From Solirubrobacterales bacterium (lineage in GTDB: Bacteria > Actinomycetota > Thermoleophilia > Solirubrobacterales > Solirubrobacteraceae), in NCBI GenBank assembly GCA_003133565.1, contig PKYB01000023.1, forward strand, positions 342 to 54,360: DNA of 54,019 nucleotides. The letters run 5' to 3'. Position numbers and translations under genes: made by a program. The notes beneath the pieces were generated by a model that searched no databases, was not told the DNA's origin, and worked only from the letters and a program-made list of their open reading frames with translations. Below, piece by piece: positions 8,375 through 17,883 of the stretch (within the stretch, counting starts at the first letter, position 1; each line of letters starts with the position of its first letter).

Positions 8375-8791
8375 ATGTCTACCAGCGAAGCCGCGTCGGA
8401 CCCCTCGGCTGGGCAGGCAGCCCAAGCTGACGGCGAGGATGCGGCGCAGAACGGCGTCGCGCTCGCGCGCGTCAGGACCCTGGCTGAGCGCGCCGTGCTC
8501 GTACCGGTTGGCGCCGCGCTGTTGGCCGGCGAGGAGCTGATTGGGGTTCTCGTAACGCTCGCGAGCTCCGACAAGGCGGATGCCCAGCTGCACGAGTTCG
8601 AGCAGCGCGGCCTGCTGGCACGCGATCGAATCGAGCAGGAGCTACGCCGCCGCCGCACGCAGCTGCGCAGCGAGTGCGGACCGAGCGTGCAGCGAATCGG
8701 TGAGCAAGTGCGCAACAGAATGCGCGAGATGTCGTCTCAAGGGAACAAGATCGCCTCAAAGATCCAAGCCCAAATGCCGACACGTACCTAA
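8375..8791 (+). CDS. Small helical hypothetical protein
   Basis: 138 aa, family not recognised. The first 30 residues are acidic, Ala/Gln-rich and probably disordered. Residues about 35-65 hold a moderately hydrophobic helix (AVLVPVGAALLAGEELIGVLV). The rest is a highly charged helix (FEQRGLLARDRIEQELRRRR, then IGEQVRNRMREM), suggestive of a coiled coil. The composition resembles phasin-like or granule/membrane-associated helical proteins, but no homology is claimed. It is followed by a structured intergenic region and then mrp. Confidence 0.7.
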   Translation: MSTSEAASDPSAGQAAQADGEDAAQNGVALARVRTLAERAVLVPVGAALLAGEELIGVLVTLASSDKADAQLHEFEQRGLLARDRIEQELRRRRTQLRSECGPSVQRIGEQVRNRMREMSSQGNKIASKIQAQMPTRT

Positions 8792-8813
8792 AAGAACTTC
8801 ACCCGCCCGGCTC

Positions 8814-8880
8814 GGAGAGGGCCGGTCACGCGGGAAAGTCTGCCGACCTCATACCCCGTCGGCAGTGTTGGACCCTCTCC
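8814..8880 (+). other. Structured intergenic region, candidate RNA element upstream of mrp
   Basis: Two nested perfect inverted repeats: outer GGAGAGGG (8814-8821) with CCCTCTCC (8873-8880), inner CTGCCGAC (8840-8847) with GTCGGCAG (8858-8865) closing a 10-nt loop. The internal strands, including CACGCGGGAAAG, are unpaired. I compared it by eye with cobalamin, SAM, c-di-AMP, glycine and RNase P consensus cores and did not recognise a match. It could be a cis-regulatory leader of mrp or a 3'-UTR element of the 8375 gene. The strand is assumed from the flanking genes. Confidence 0.4.
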
Positions 8881-8964
8881 TCCCTCGACTTTCGGGGCGT
8901 CTCAAAAGGGCGTCCCGGAGGTCTTTAACGGTCCGGAACGGGCGTGTTTGCGACAATGACCGGC

Positions 8965-10080
8965 ATGCCAACGATCGAGGAGATTCGTCGCGCGCTCGAG
9001 GTCGTGATCGACCCCGAGCTCCATCGCTCGATCGTCGAGCTCGACATGGTGCGCACGATCGAGGCCAGCGCGGACGGCACGGTCGCCGTCACCGTCACCC
9101 TGACAACAGCGGGCTGCCCGATCCGCGGCCACTTCCAAACCTCGGTTCGCGACGCGGTCATGGCACTCGAGGGCGTCCGGGCGGTCAACGTCGGCTTCGA
9201 CGTCATGGATGACGCCCAGAAAGCGGCGCTGCGTCAGACGCTCGGCCGCGCCGAGCTACCGGACGGAGCACTGGCGCTCGTCGAGAACGTCGTCTGTATC
9301 GGCTCCGGCAAGGGCGGCGTCGGCAAGTCGACGCTGACCGCGAACCTCGCTGCTGCGCTGGCGGCCGAGGGGCGCAGCGTCGGCGTGCTCGACGCCGACG
9401 TTTGGGGGTACTCGATTCCGCGGATGCTCGGCCTGGGTGCTGAGCGCCCGGCTGTCTCGGCCGAGCGCAAGATCCTCCCGCTCGTCGCCGGCGGGATCAG
9501 CGTGATGTCGATCGGCTTCTTCGTCGAGGAGGACGCAGCGGTCGTCTGGCGCGGCCCGATGCTGCACAAAGCACTCAAGCAGTTCCTCGACGACGTCGAC
9601 TGGGGTCACCTCGACTTTCTGCTGATCGATCTGCCACCAGGCACCGGTGATGTGTCGATGACGCTGGCGCAGCTGCTGCCCCAGGCGACCTTCGTGATCG
9701 TCACGACGCCGCAGCCGGCCGCACAGCGCGTCGCGCGTCGCGCCGCCGAGATGGCCCACAAGGTCTCGCTCGAGATCGCCGGCGTGATCGAGAACATGGC
9801 CGGCTTCGTCACGCCCGATGGCGAGCGCTACGCGATCTTCGGCGAGGGCGGCGGTCAGGAGCTCGCCGACGAGCTCGACGTGCCGCTGCTGGCCAAGGTG
9901 CCGCTCACGATGGCGCTGCGCGAGCAGTCCGATGCAGGCGTTCCGCTCGTCGTCCACGACTCGGACGACCCCGCCGCCCAGGCGATTCGCCACGCGGCAC
10001 GCGGGTTGATCGCGCTGGCACCCCCGCCGCGCGCGCCCGAGCGCGAGCCCGCGGGGTTCGTGTTGCCGATGGCTGGCTGA
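8965..10080 (+). CDS. mrp: Mrp/NBP35-family P-loop ATPase (Fe-S cluster carrier), actinobacterial type
   Basis: About 371 aa. Residues 1-80 are a MIP18/DUF59 domain (RALEVVIDPELHRSIVELDM, then TTAGCPIRGHF). The P-loop ATPase follows with the deviant Walker A GSGKGGVGKST and the switch LIDLPPGTGDVSMT. ApbC/Mrp proteins bind and transfer [4Fe-4S] clusters. The usual CPxC pair after ENM is absent here (ENMAGFVTPDGERY), as I recall for mycobacterial Mrp, so cluster binding may differ or be lost. Start uncertain: GTG 8944, ATG 8956 and ATG 8965 are all in frame. ATG 8965 is chosen because GACAAT lies 7 nt before it and the domain begins there. Confidence 0.88.
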   Translation: MPTIEEIRRALEVVIDPELHRSIVELDMVRTIEASADGTVAVTVTLTTAGCPIRGHFQTSVRDAVMALEGVRAVNVGFDVMDDAQKAALRQTLGRAELPDGALALVENVVCIGSGKGGVGKSTLTANLAAALAAEGRSVGVLDADVWGYSIPRMLGLGAERPAVSAERKILPLVAGGISVMSIGFFVEEDAAVVWRGPMLHKALKQFLDDVDWGHLDFLLIDLPPGTGDVSMTLAQLLPQATFVIVTTPQPAAQRVARRAAEMAHKVSLEIAGVIENMAGFVTPDGERYAIFGEGGGQELADELDVPLLAKVPLTMALREQSDAGVPLVVHDSDDPAAQAIRHAARGLIALAPPPRAPEREPAGFVLPMAG

Positions 10081-11549
10081 TGACCCGCCGACTTGCGGTC
10101 GGCACCCTCGGCGGCTTCGCCGCGGCGCTCCTGACGCCCACCAGCGCACTGGCCCATGGGCTGATCCTCAAAACGGATCTGCCGATCCCGCAGTGGCTGT
10201 TCGCCTGGTCGGCAGCCGTCGTGCTCGTCGTCTCGTTTGTCACCCTCGCCACGCTGTGGCCGGCGCCACGCCTCGCGCAACTCCGCGCGCGTCCGCTCTG
10301 GCACTACCCACGGTGGCTTGAGCCGATCTGCGGCGCGGTCGGCGCGGCGCTTTTCGTGCTCGTTGTCTACGCCGGCATCGTCGGCGCGCAGATCACCCTC
10401 GACAACTTCACCCCGACCTGGGTCTATGTGATTTTCTGGGCCGGGCTCGCGTTTGCGAGCATTCTGTTCGGCGACGCCTTCAAGCCGTTTAACCCCTGGC
10501 GCGCTTTCGCCCGCGGCGTTTCGTGGTTGTCGGCTCGCCTGCGTCGCGGGCGTCCCGGCGCGGAGCCGCTCGACTACCCCGGCTGGCTCGGGCGCTGGCC
10601 GGCCGCGCTCTCGCTGCTGGCCTACACCTGGCTCGAGCTGGTCTATGGCACGACCTCGAACTCCCTGCCGAGCCTGCTCGCGTTTCTCTCGCTCGGCTAC
10701 GCCGCCGTGCAGCTGGTCGGCATGAGCCTCTACGGCATCGACGTCTGGACCGACCGCGCCGACGGCTTCGCCGTCTTCTTCAGCCTCTTCGGGCGCCTGG
10801 CCCCGCTGCGCTGGGAAGCCGACGCGAAGGATCAGAGCAGCGGCGGCGGCAAGGCGGGCGGCGGGCGCGTATGGCTTCAAGCGCCCTTTGTCGGCGCGCT
10901 CGATCTCGATTTGCTGCCGGGGACACTCGCGATGGTGATCGTGATGATCGGCTCGACGAGCTTCGACGGCTTCTCGGTCTCGACACTGTGGGTCAACCAA
11001 AACGGGCTCTTCTACGACCTGCAGTCGCTTTTTCGGAGCCTCGGCGCCGGCTACGTCGGGGCCGACGAGCTCGCCGGCACGGTCGGCTTGATCGCGATGG
11101 TCGGCCTCGTCGCGGTCCTCTACCGCCTGGGCATCGCCGGCATGCGCACGATCAACTCCGATTACAGCAACGACCAGCTCGCGCGGATCTTCGCGCACAC
11201 GCTGCTGCCGATCTCGGCCGCCTATTTCGTCGCCCACTACTTTTCGCTGCTGGCCTTTCAGGGCCAGGCCGTGTACAGCCTGGCCTCGGACCCGCTCGGC
11301 AACGGCACGAACCTGTTTGGCACCGCAAACGTCGACGTCGATTACAGCCTGCTGACCGGCAACCTGCTGTGGTACGTCCAGGTCGGCGCGCTGATCGTCG
11401 GTCACGTCGCCGGGTTAACGCTCGCGCACGACCGCGCGCTCACGCTCTACCGCCGTGGGCGCGACGCGGTCCGCTCGCAGTACTGGATGCTCGCCGTGAT
11501 GATCACCTTCACCAGCCTCGGCCTCTACGTCCTCTCCTCGACCTACTGA
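10080..11549 (+). CDS. Polytopic membrane protein coupled to mrp, function unknown
   Basis: 489 aa with a cleavable-looking N-terminus (GGFAAALLTPTSALAHG) and about ten predicted membrane segments, including SAAVVLVVSFVTLATLW, VLVVYAGIVGAQITL, VIFWAGLAFASILFG, LIAMVGLVAVLYRLGI and MLAVMITFTSLGLYVLS. Conserved-looking polar motifs are GDAFKPFNPW and FAHTLLPISAAYFVAHYFS, the latter with several His residues that could bind metal or heme. Its ATG overlaps the mrp stop by one base, so the two are coupled. I recall similar proteins in related genomes being labelled fenitrothion hydrolase; I cannot verify that and would not use it as a function. Confidence 0.75.
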   Translation: MTRRLAVGTLGGFAAALLTPTSALAHGLILKTDLPIPQWLFAWSAAVVLVVSFVTLATLWPAPRLAQLRARPLWHYPRWLEPICGAVGAALFVLVVYAGIVGAQITLDNFTPTWVYVIFWAGLAFASILFGDAFKPFNPWRAFARGVSWLSARLRRGRPGAEPLDYPGWLGRWPAALSLLAYTWLELVYGTTSNSLPSLLAFLSLGYAAVQLVGMSLYGIDVWTDRADGFAVFFSLFGRLAPLRWEADAKDQSSGGGKAGGGRVWLQAPFVGALDLDLLPGTLAMVIVMIGSTSFDGFSVSTLWVNQNGLFYDLQSLFRSLGAGYVGADELAGTVGLIAMVGLVAVLYRLGIAGMRTINSDYSNDQLARIFAHTLLPISAAYFVAHYFSLLAFQGQAVYSLASDPLGNGTNLFGTANVDVDYSLLTGNLLWYVQVGALIVGHVAGLTLAHDRALTLYRRGRDAVRSQYWMLAVMITFTSLGLYVLSSTY

Positions 11550-11619
11550 GAGGGCTCCGGGCGACGGCGCTCTCGCTCGGCTTGATTGCGTGGCGCGGCT
11601 CGCTGGCCTATCGAGCGCA

Positions 11620-11637
11620 GCCGCAACGCGCTGCGGC
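11620..11637. terminator. Weak hairpin between convergent genes
   Basis: GCCGCA-N6-TGCGGC, 6-bp stem, without a T-tract. It lies between the membrane-protein gene and the ferredoxin gene, where a bidirectional terminator would be expected. Confidence 0.3.
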
Positions 11638-11651
11638 CCGCGAGACCGTCC

Positions 11652-11915
11652 TCACTGGTTCTTGAAGTAGTCGGCGTTGATCGCTATGTATTTGCCCCAC
11701 TCCCCCGGAAGCTGATCCTCGGCGAAGCAGGCGTCGACGGGGCAAGCTTCAACGCAGGCATCGCAGTCGATGCACTCTTCCGGATCGATATAGAGCATCT
11801 CGACATCGTCATAGCCTGGCTCTTCGGGCGTCGGATGGATGCAGTCGACCGGACACACCTCGACGCACGAGTTGTCCTTGGTTCCGATGCAGGGCTCTGC
11901 GATCACGTAGGCCAT
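11652..11915 (-). CDS. fdxA: 7Fe-type ferredoxin
   Basis: 87 aa. The N-terminal cluster motif is CIGTKDNSCVEVCPVDC, the Cys-x7-Cys-x3-CysPro spacing of the [3Fe-4S]/[4Fe-4S] ferredoxins. The second is CIDCDACVEACPVDAC, a standard C-x2-C-x2-C-x3-CP motif. Together they support a seven-iron, low-potential electron carrier common in actinobacteria, serving for example P450s or 2-oxoacid oxidoreductases. ATG 11915 begins the typical MAYVIAEPC N-terminus, and GAGGA lies about 11 nt upstream. No obvious partner oxidoreductase is adjacent. Confidence 0.93.
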   Translation of the reverse strand: MAYVIAEPCIGTKDNSCVEVCPVDCIHPTPEEPGYDDVEMLYIDPEECIDCDACVEACPVDACFAEDQLPGEWGKYIAINADYFKNQ

Positions 11916-12000
11916 GTAGATGGAATTCCTCAGTCGGGGAAGCGAAGGGCGGGGCAAATACTACGCATCGGACGCGCTCGGCCAACCACCGCGTCCAATG

Positions 12001-13416
12001 TCAACGGCTGAAGCTCGCGCGCCGGCCGACCCATGGCTCGGCCTGCTCGAGCTGCGCCGCGAGCGCCAGCAGCGTCCCCTCGCCCGCGGGGCGCCCGGCG
12101 ATCTGGACACCGAGGGGCAGCCCATCCTCGCCCTGAAAAAGCGGCAGCGCGATCGCCGGCTGCCCGGTCGCATTGAAGAGCGGCGTGAACGGGGTGAAGT
12201 AGCCGGAACGCGTGAATGCACTGAGCGGGTCGGGCGCTGCGCTGTCGATCGTGCCGAGCGGCAGCGGGCGCTCGGCGAGAGCCGGTGTGAGGAACGCGTC
12301 GTATTGCTCGAGGTAGCCGACGACCGCGCGCATCCGCGCCTGGATCTGCGTCTGCAGGACCTGAAAGGCCACCGAGCTGATGCTCTGACACCGCCTCCAC
12401 AGCGCCCAGCTCAGCGGCTCCATGTCCGCCGCGCGCGGCTCGCCGCCGGCCCCGGCCAGCGCGGCGAAGTACACGCCGACGGCGACGTGGACGGCAAAGT
12501 AGTCGCCGAAGAGATCCAAAAGATCCTCGCTCTGCCAGGGCGGCGTGACCTCCTCGACCTCGTGACCGAGGCTCTCGAGCAGCGCCGCCGCGCGCTTGGT
12601 CGCCTCGATGCAGAGCGGATCAACCGTCGCATCGGGGAGCGGCGGCAGCGTCGTGAACGCGACCCGCAGCCGCGCCGGCGGCCGTGCCGCGGTCCGCGCG
12701 AACGGCTCGGCGGGCGGTGGCGCCAAGGCCGCGTCACCGGACTCGTAGCCGGCCACGAGATCGAGCAGCGCCGCGGTCTCGGCGACGGTGCGCGTGAGGA
12801 CGCCATCGACGGTAAGCGCGGACGCGCCGAGCTCGGGCGCCGTCGAAACGCGGTTGCGCTGCGCCTTGAGGCCGACGAGCCCGCAGCAGGCGGCAGGGAT
12901 GCGAAGCGAGCCACCACCGTCGTTGCCATGGGCGATCGGCACCATGCCGGCCGCGAGCGCAGCAGCCGAGCCGCCCGAGGAGCCACCGGCGGTCCGTTCC
13001 AGATCCCAGGGGTTGCGTGCCGGCCCGTGCAGCGCGGGCTCGGTGACGGGCAGGATGCCGAACTCCGGGAGCTTTGTCGTGCCGACGATCACGAAGCCGG
13101 CTCGGCGCAGCCGCGTCACGACGCTGTGGTCGTAGGGCGCGATGAAGTCGCGCATCAGCGCGGCCCCCTGTGTCAATCGCAGACCGCGCACCGCGCGGTT
13201 GTTCTTGATCGCGATCGGGACGCCCGCGAAGGGGCGCTCGTCACCGGGCCCGATGGCGGCGGCCGCCGCGAGCGCACCGTCGACATCGACCTCGACGAAT
13301 GCCCCGACGGCGCCGTCGAGTGCGTCGATGCGCTCGAGCGAGGAGTGCACCAGCTCCGTGGCGGAGCACTCACCGCTCCGCACGAGCTCGGCCAGCTCGC
13401 TGGCCGAGCGAAACAT
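12001..13416 (-). CDS. Amidase signature-family hydrolase
   Basis: 471 aa, typical length. The Ser-cisSer-Lys triad is visible: Lys71 in PIAIKNN, the cis-Ser in GGSSGGSAAA (about 147) and the nucleophile in GNDGGGSLRIPA (Ser170). The C-terminal NATGQPAIALPL and GLPLGVQIAGR motifs complete the family pattern. GatA is less likely because no gatB or gatC is nearby and the core differs, so it is probably a catabolic or detoxifying amidase of unknown substrate. ATG 13416 was preferred over the adjacent TTG. GAGGA lies 5 nt upstream. Confidence 0.9.
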   Translation of the reverse strand: MFRSASELAELVRSGECSATELVHSSLERIDALDGAVGAFVEVDVDGALAAAAAIGPGDERPFAGVPIAIKNNRAVRGLRLTQGAALMRDFIAPYDHSVVTRLRRAGFVIVGTTKLPEFGILPVTEPALHGPARNPWDLERTAGGSSGGSAAALAAGMVPIAHGNDGGGSLRIPAACCGLVGLKAQRNRVSTAPELGASALTVDGVLTRTVAETAALLDLVAGYESGDAALAPPPAEPFARTAARPPARLRVAFTTLPPLPDATVDPLCIEATKRAAALLESLGHEVEEVTPPWQSEDLLDLFGDYFAVHVAVGVYFAALAGAGGEPRAADMEPLSWALWRRCQSISSVAFQVLQTQIQARMRAVVGYLEQYDAFLTPALAERPLPLGTIDSAAPDPLSAFTRSGYFTPFTPLFNATGQPAIALPLFQGEDGLPLGVQIAGRPAGEGTLLALAAQLEQAEPWVGRRASFSR

Positions 13417-13526
13417 CAAGTCCTCAGAAATGGCTGCTCCTCGCCTTTGGCCACGGGCAGCAGCGTATCGGGGTGTGTTTCGTGGGAGGCTTAAGTGGGG
13501 AGGCAGTCGAGATGAAAGCGGGTTAG

Positions 13527-14606
13527 ATGAGCGAAGTCCAGTCCGGCCTCGAAGGCGTCATTGCTTTTGCAACACAGATCGCCGAGCCTGACCGCGACGG
13601 CGGCGCACTGCGCTACCGCGGCGTGGACATCGAGGAACTCGTGGGCGCAGTGCCCTACGAGCAGGTCTGGGGTCTGCTCGTCGACGGCAGCTTCAAGCCG
13701 GGACTAGCGCCGGCCGAGCCGCACCCGCTCGCCGTACGTACAGGTGACGCACGTGTTGACGTCCAAGCGGCGCTCGCGATGCTCGCACCTGAATGGGGCT
13801 TTCATGCGCTGATCGACATCAGCGATGAGGAGGCCAGAGCCGACCTAGCGCGCGCTTCCGTGACGGCACTCTCATTTGTCGCGCAGTCTGCGCGCGGCAG
13901 CGATCGGCCGCCGGTGCCGCAGGCCGAGATCGACAAGGCGCGCTCGATCCCCGAGCGGTTCTTGATCCGCTGGCGGGGCGAGGCTGACCCGAAATACGTC
14001 AAGGCGATCGACGCTTACTGGATCTCGGCCGCGGAGCATGGCATGAACGCCTCGACGTTCACCGCGCGCGTTGTGGCGTCGACCGGCGCCGACTGCGCCG
14101 CCGCCCTGTCAGCCGCCGTCGGCGCACTCTCGGGGCCGCTTCACGGCGGTGCGCCGTCGCGCGTGCTCAAGATGCTCGACGAGGTCGAGGCGCTCGGCGA
14201 CGCCGGCCGCTGGGTCCGGGAGACACTCGACCGGGGCGAGCGGCTGATGGGCTTTGGCCATCGCGTCTACCGCGCCGAAGACCCGCGTGCGCGCGTGCTG
14301 CGCCGCACAGCGCGCGAGCTCGCCTCGCCGCGCGTGGAGGTCGCGGAGGCGCTCGAGACGGCGGCGCTCGCGGAGCTGCACGAGCGCCATCCCGATCGCG
14401 TTCTCGCCACGAACGTCGAGTTCTGGTCGGCGGTCGTGCTCGACCACGCTGAGGTTCCACCGGAGCTGTTTACGCCGATGTTCGCCTGCGCGCGGACAGC
14501 CGGATGGTCGGCGCACATCCTCGAGCAGAAGCGCGAAGGCCGTCTGATCCGCCCGAGCGCGAAGTACGTCGGCGAGGGCCCCCGGCCCCGCACAGCGGTC
14601 GGCTGA
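13527..14606 (+). CDS. Citrate synthase family protein (type II-like / CitA)
   Basis: 359 aa. Condenses acetyl-CoA with oxaloacetate, or propionyl-CoA if it is a 2-methylcitrate synthase. Catalytic regions are visible: HGMNASTFTARVVASTGAD, GPLHGGAPSRVLKML with the conserved His, GFGHRVYRAEDPRARVL with the second His/Arg cluster, and the CoA/C-terminal CARTAGWSAHILEQ. The length fits the short dimeric citrate synthases of Gram-positives. No prp genes are adjacent, so a TCA-cycle role is more likely; the distinction cannot be made here. It starts at ATG 13527 and is followed by a strong hairpin terminator. Confidence 0.92.
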   Translation: MSEVQSGLEGVIAFATQIAEPDRDGGALRYRGVDIEELVGAVPYEQVWGLLVDGSFKPGLAPAEPHPLAVRTGDARVDVQAALAMLAPEWGFHALIDISDEEARADLARASVTALSFVAQSARGSDRPPVPQAEIDKARSIPERFLIRWRGEADPKYVKAIDAYWISAAEHGMNASTFTARVVASTGADCAAALSAAVGALSGPLHGGAPSRVLKMLDEVEALGDAGRWVRETLDRGERLMGFGHRVYRAEDPRARVLRRTARELASPRVEVAEALETAALAELHERHPDRVLATNVEFWSAVVLDHAEVPPELFTPMFACARTAGWSAHILEQKREGRLIRPSAKYVGEGPRPRTAVG

Positions 14607-14622
14607 TCCCCAAAAACACAAA

Positions 14623-14643
14623 GGCCGCGCGAATCGCGCGGCC
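14623..14643 (+). terminator. Hairpin terminator after the citrate synthase gene
   Basis: GGCCGCGCG-AAT-CGCGCGGCC, a perfect 9-bp stem with a 3-nt loop, 17 bp after the stop. An A-rich stretch on its left means the minus-strand reading has a U-rich 3' side, so it can also back up groEL termination. Confidence 0.75.
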
Positions 14644-14660
14644 TAAGAGCAACGGAGAAG

Positions 14661-14694
14661 TTCTTGGAGCCCGGACAAAGCCGGGCTCCAAGAA
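14661..14694 (-). terminator. Hairpin terminator after groEL
   Basis: TTCTTGGAGCCCGG-N6-CCGGGCTCCAAGAA, a perfect 14-bp stem, 15 bp after the groEL stop. Together with the hairpin at 14623-14643 it insulates two convergent genes. Confidence 0.8.
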
Positions 14695-14708
14695 GCTTCG
14701 ACGTTCTG

Positions 14709-16653
<1,945 letters not shown>

Positions 16654-16713
16654 CTTGAAAACCTCCGTTGAGTGTGTGCTTCCGGCGCGCGGCCGAAGGA
16701 AATCCCCCAAGCC

Positions 16714-16740
16714 TTGGCACTCTCAGGCGGAGAGTGCTAA
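16714..16740. promoter_or_regulatory. CIRCE operator 1 (HrcA site), downstream of -10
   Basis: TTGGCACTC-N9-GAGTGCTAA, one mismatch to the TTAGCACTC-N9-GAGTGCTAA consensus. It covers roughly +4 to +30 of the groESL transcript. Confidence 0.95.
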
Positions 16741-16750
16741 ACGCACACGA

Positions 16751-16778
16751 AATATATAGGTTTTCCGGTAAACGTCAA
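16751..16778 (-). promoter_or_regulatory. groESL sigma-70-type promoter
   Basis: Minus strand: -35 TTGACG (16778-16773), 16-bp spacer, -10 TATATT (16756-16751). Near-consensus and the clearest housekeeping promoter in the window. The start point is expected near 16744, giving a leader of about 90 nt. Confidence 0.85.
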
Positions 16779-16784
16779 GCCAAA

Positions 16785-16811
16785 TTGGCACTCTCGGTCG
16801 GAGAGTGCCAG
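16785..16811. promoter_or_regulatory. CIRCE operator 2 (HrcA site), upstream of -35
   Basis: TTGGCACTC-N9-GAGTGCCAG, a slightly degenerate CIRCE, beginning 6 bp upstream of the -35. With operator 1 it brackets the promoter. No hrcA gene lies in this window. Confidence 0.9.
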
Positions 16812-16941
16812 GGAAAATCAGCGCAGAGCGATGCTTATCGCCCTAAACGCCGAGCACGAGATATATGCCGCCGAGCCAGCGGAAACGCCGCACGCGTACT
16901 TGCCTCGGGACGTGGCGGCGGGGGTTTGGCTTTAGGAACTT

Positions 16942-16974
16942 CTGATCGCGGACCGGACCAGGCAGGGCGATCAG
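16942..16974 (-). terminator. Candidate hairpin at the end of the ASCH gene
   Basis: CTGATCGC (16942-16949) pairs with GCGATCAG (16967-16974), an 8-bp stem with a 17-nt loop. It overlaps the stop codon of the ASCH gene. There is no T-tract. Confidence 0.35.
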
Positions 16975-17369
16975 TTCTGCGCGCCGCCGAAGCCCTTGAC
17001 CATTTCGGTCATACCGGCGGGCTTGTCCACGATCTGCGAGAAGCGCACGACCGTGACGATGTCGTCGAGGGTGACCTCGCGACCATAGATCTGCTCGAGG
17101 AAGTTGATCAGCTCTTCGTGGCGGCGAAACTCGGGGTTGTCGTGCTCGATGTCGCGCGGCGAAAGATCGCGCAGGCGCATCACGTCAACCTGATCGATCA
17201 CGGCATCGAAGATCTTCTCGCGCGGGGAGTGCTGGAAGCCGATCGTGACGAGAACCGCCTGGCTCTTGCGGTACTTGTGCGACTTATCGCCGAGGCGGAT
17301 CGTCGCGGTCTTGCGACCGCGCTTGAGCTGGTCAGCGAAAATCGTCGAATAGAAGTTGAGCACCTCCAC
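16971..17369 (-). CDS. ASCH-domain protein
   Basis: About 132 aa. The N-terminal VEVLNFYSTIFADQLKRGRK followed by TATIRLGDKSHKYRKSQAVL fits the ASCH fold (PUA-like beta barrel: basic residue plus G-x-K-T near the N-terminus, then a short beta strand). ASCH proteins bind RNA or modified nucleosides; one characterised member (YqfB) is an N4-acetylcytidine amidohydrolase. The C-terminal half is helical and not recognised. It starts at GTG 17369 (or GTG 17363), 10 bp after the Nudix stop, so it is co-transcribed with that gene. A joint role in nucleotide clean-up is inference. Confidence 0.65.
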   Translation of the reverse strand: MEVLNFYSTIFADQLKRGRKTATIRLGDKSHKYRKSQAVLVTIGFQHSPREKIFDAVIDQVDVMRLRDLSPRDIEHDNPEFRRHEELINFLEQIYGREVTLDDIVTVVRFSQIVDKPAGMTEMVKGFGGAQN

Positions 17370-17379
17370 GGCCGGGAGG

Positions 17380-17808
17380 CTATCGGTCCGGGCGCGATTT
17401 CGATAGGGCTTCGAGCACCATCTCGCGCTCGCCGGCATAGCTAAGGCCGGTCGCTGCCTCGGTAAGCGCCATCCAGCGAGCCTGCGCGATCTCGTGGTCG
17501 TGGTCCTCAGGCGAGCCAGAGCGATAGGCGAAGAGGAAGAAGCGCACGCGCTTATCGACGAGGCGTCCGTCGCGCTTGTAGCGGTAGCGCACGTCGCCGA
17601 GGAGGTCGATCAACTCGGCTTCGACACCGCCTTCCTCGCGCACCTCGCGCAGTGCCGCCTGCTCGGCGGTCTCATCGCCGTCGAGGTGCCCTTTCGGCAG
17701 TGCCAGGACCTTCGCGCCGTTGGCCGCGCGGCGCTTTGGCACGATCACGAGGACCTCGTCGCCCCTGATCACCACGCCGCCGGCGGAGTACTCCTCCGCA
17801 TTCCCCAT
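17380..17808 (-). CDS. Nudix hydrolase
   Basis: 142 aa, a single Nudix domain. The Nudix box GHLDGDETAEQAALREVREE, followed directly by GGV, matches Gx5Ex7REUxEExGU exactly, so Mg-dependent nucleoside-diphosphate-X hydrolysis is expected. SAGGVVIRGDEVLVIVPKR and VLALPKG resemble the MutT/Ap4A-hydrolase branch, but there is no adjacent phosphoglycerate-mutase (SixA) domain. The substrate is not assigned. First gene of the Nudix-ASCH pair. Confidence 0.9.
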   Translation of the reverse strand: MGNAEEYSAGGVVIRGDEVLVIVPKRRAANGAKVLALPKGHLDGDETAEQAALREVREEGGVEAELIDLLGDVRYRYKRDGRLVDKRVRFFLFAYRSGSPEDHDHEIAQARWMALTEAATGLSYAGEREMVLEALSKSRPDR

Positions 17809-17871
17809 AGACGCATTTCAGCGCATCGCGCGCTTCGCTGTCGTGTCGGCTCGATTCGTTGCCCCCGCCGC

Positions 17872-17877
17872 TATGGT
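17872..17877 (+). promoter_or_regulatory. Putative -10 (TATGGT) for the secreted-protein gene
   Basis: TATGGT is 6 nt before GTG 17884, giving leaderless spacing. Confidence 0.45.
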
Positions 17878-17883
17878 GAGCGC

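Noticed and set aside
8814-8880. Assignment of the structured region upstream of mrp to a named riboswitch (cobalamin, SAM, c-di-AMP, glycine) or to RNase P RNA
   Set aside because: None of the conserved core strings of those classes is present in the right order, so it is left unnamed.
10080-11549. Naming the mrp-coupled membrane protein a fenitrothion hydrolase
   Set aside because: This rests only on a remembered database label, and no catalytic motif could be tied to organophosphate hydrolysis.
11920-13494. 524-codon plus-strand open frame opposite the amidase
   Set aside because: Shadow of the amidase, whose catalytic motifs are intact on the minus strand. The translation is Arg/Asp/Gly-rich low complexity.
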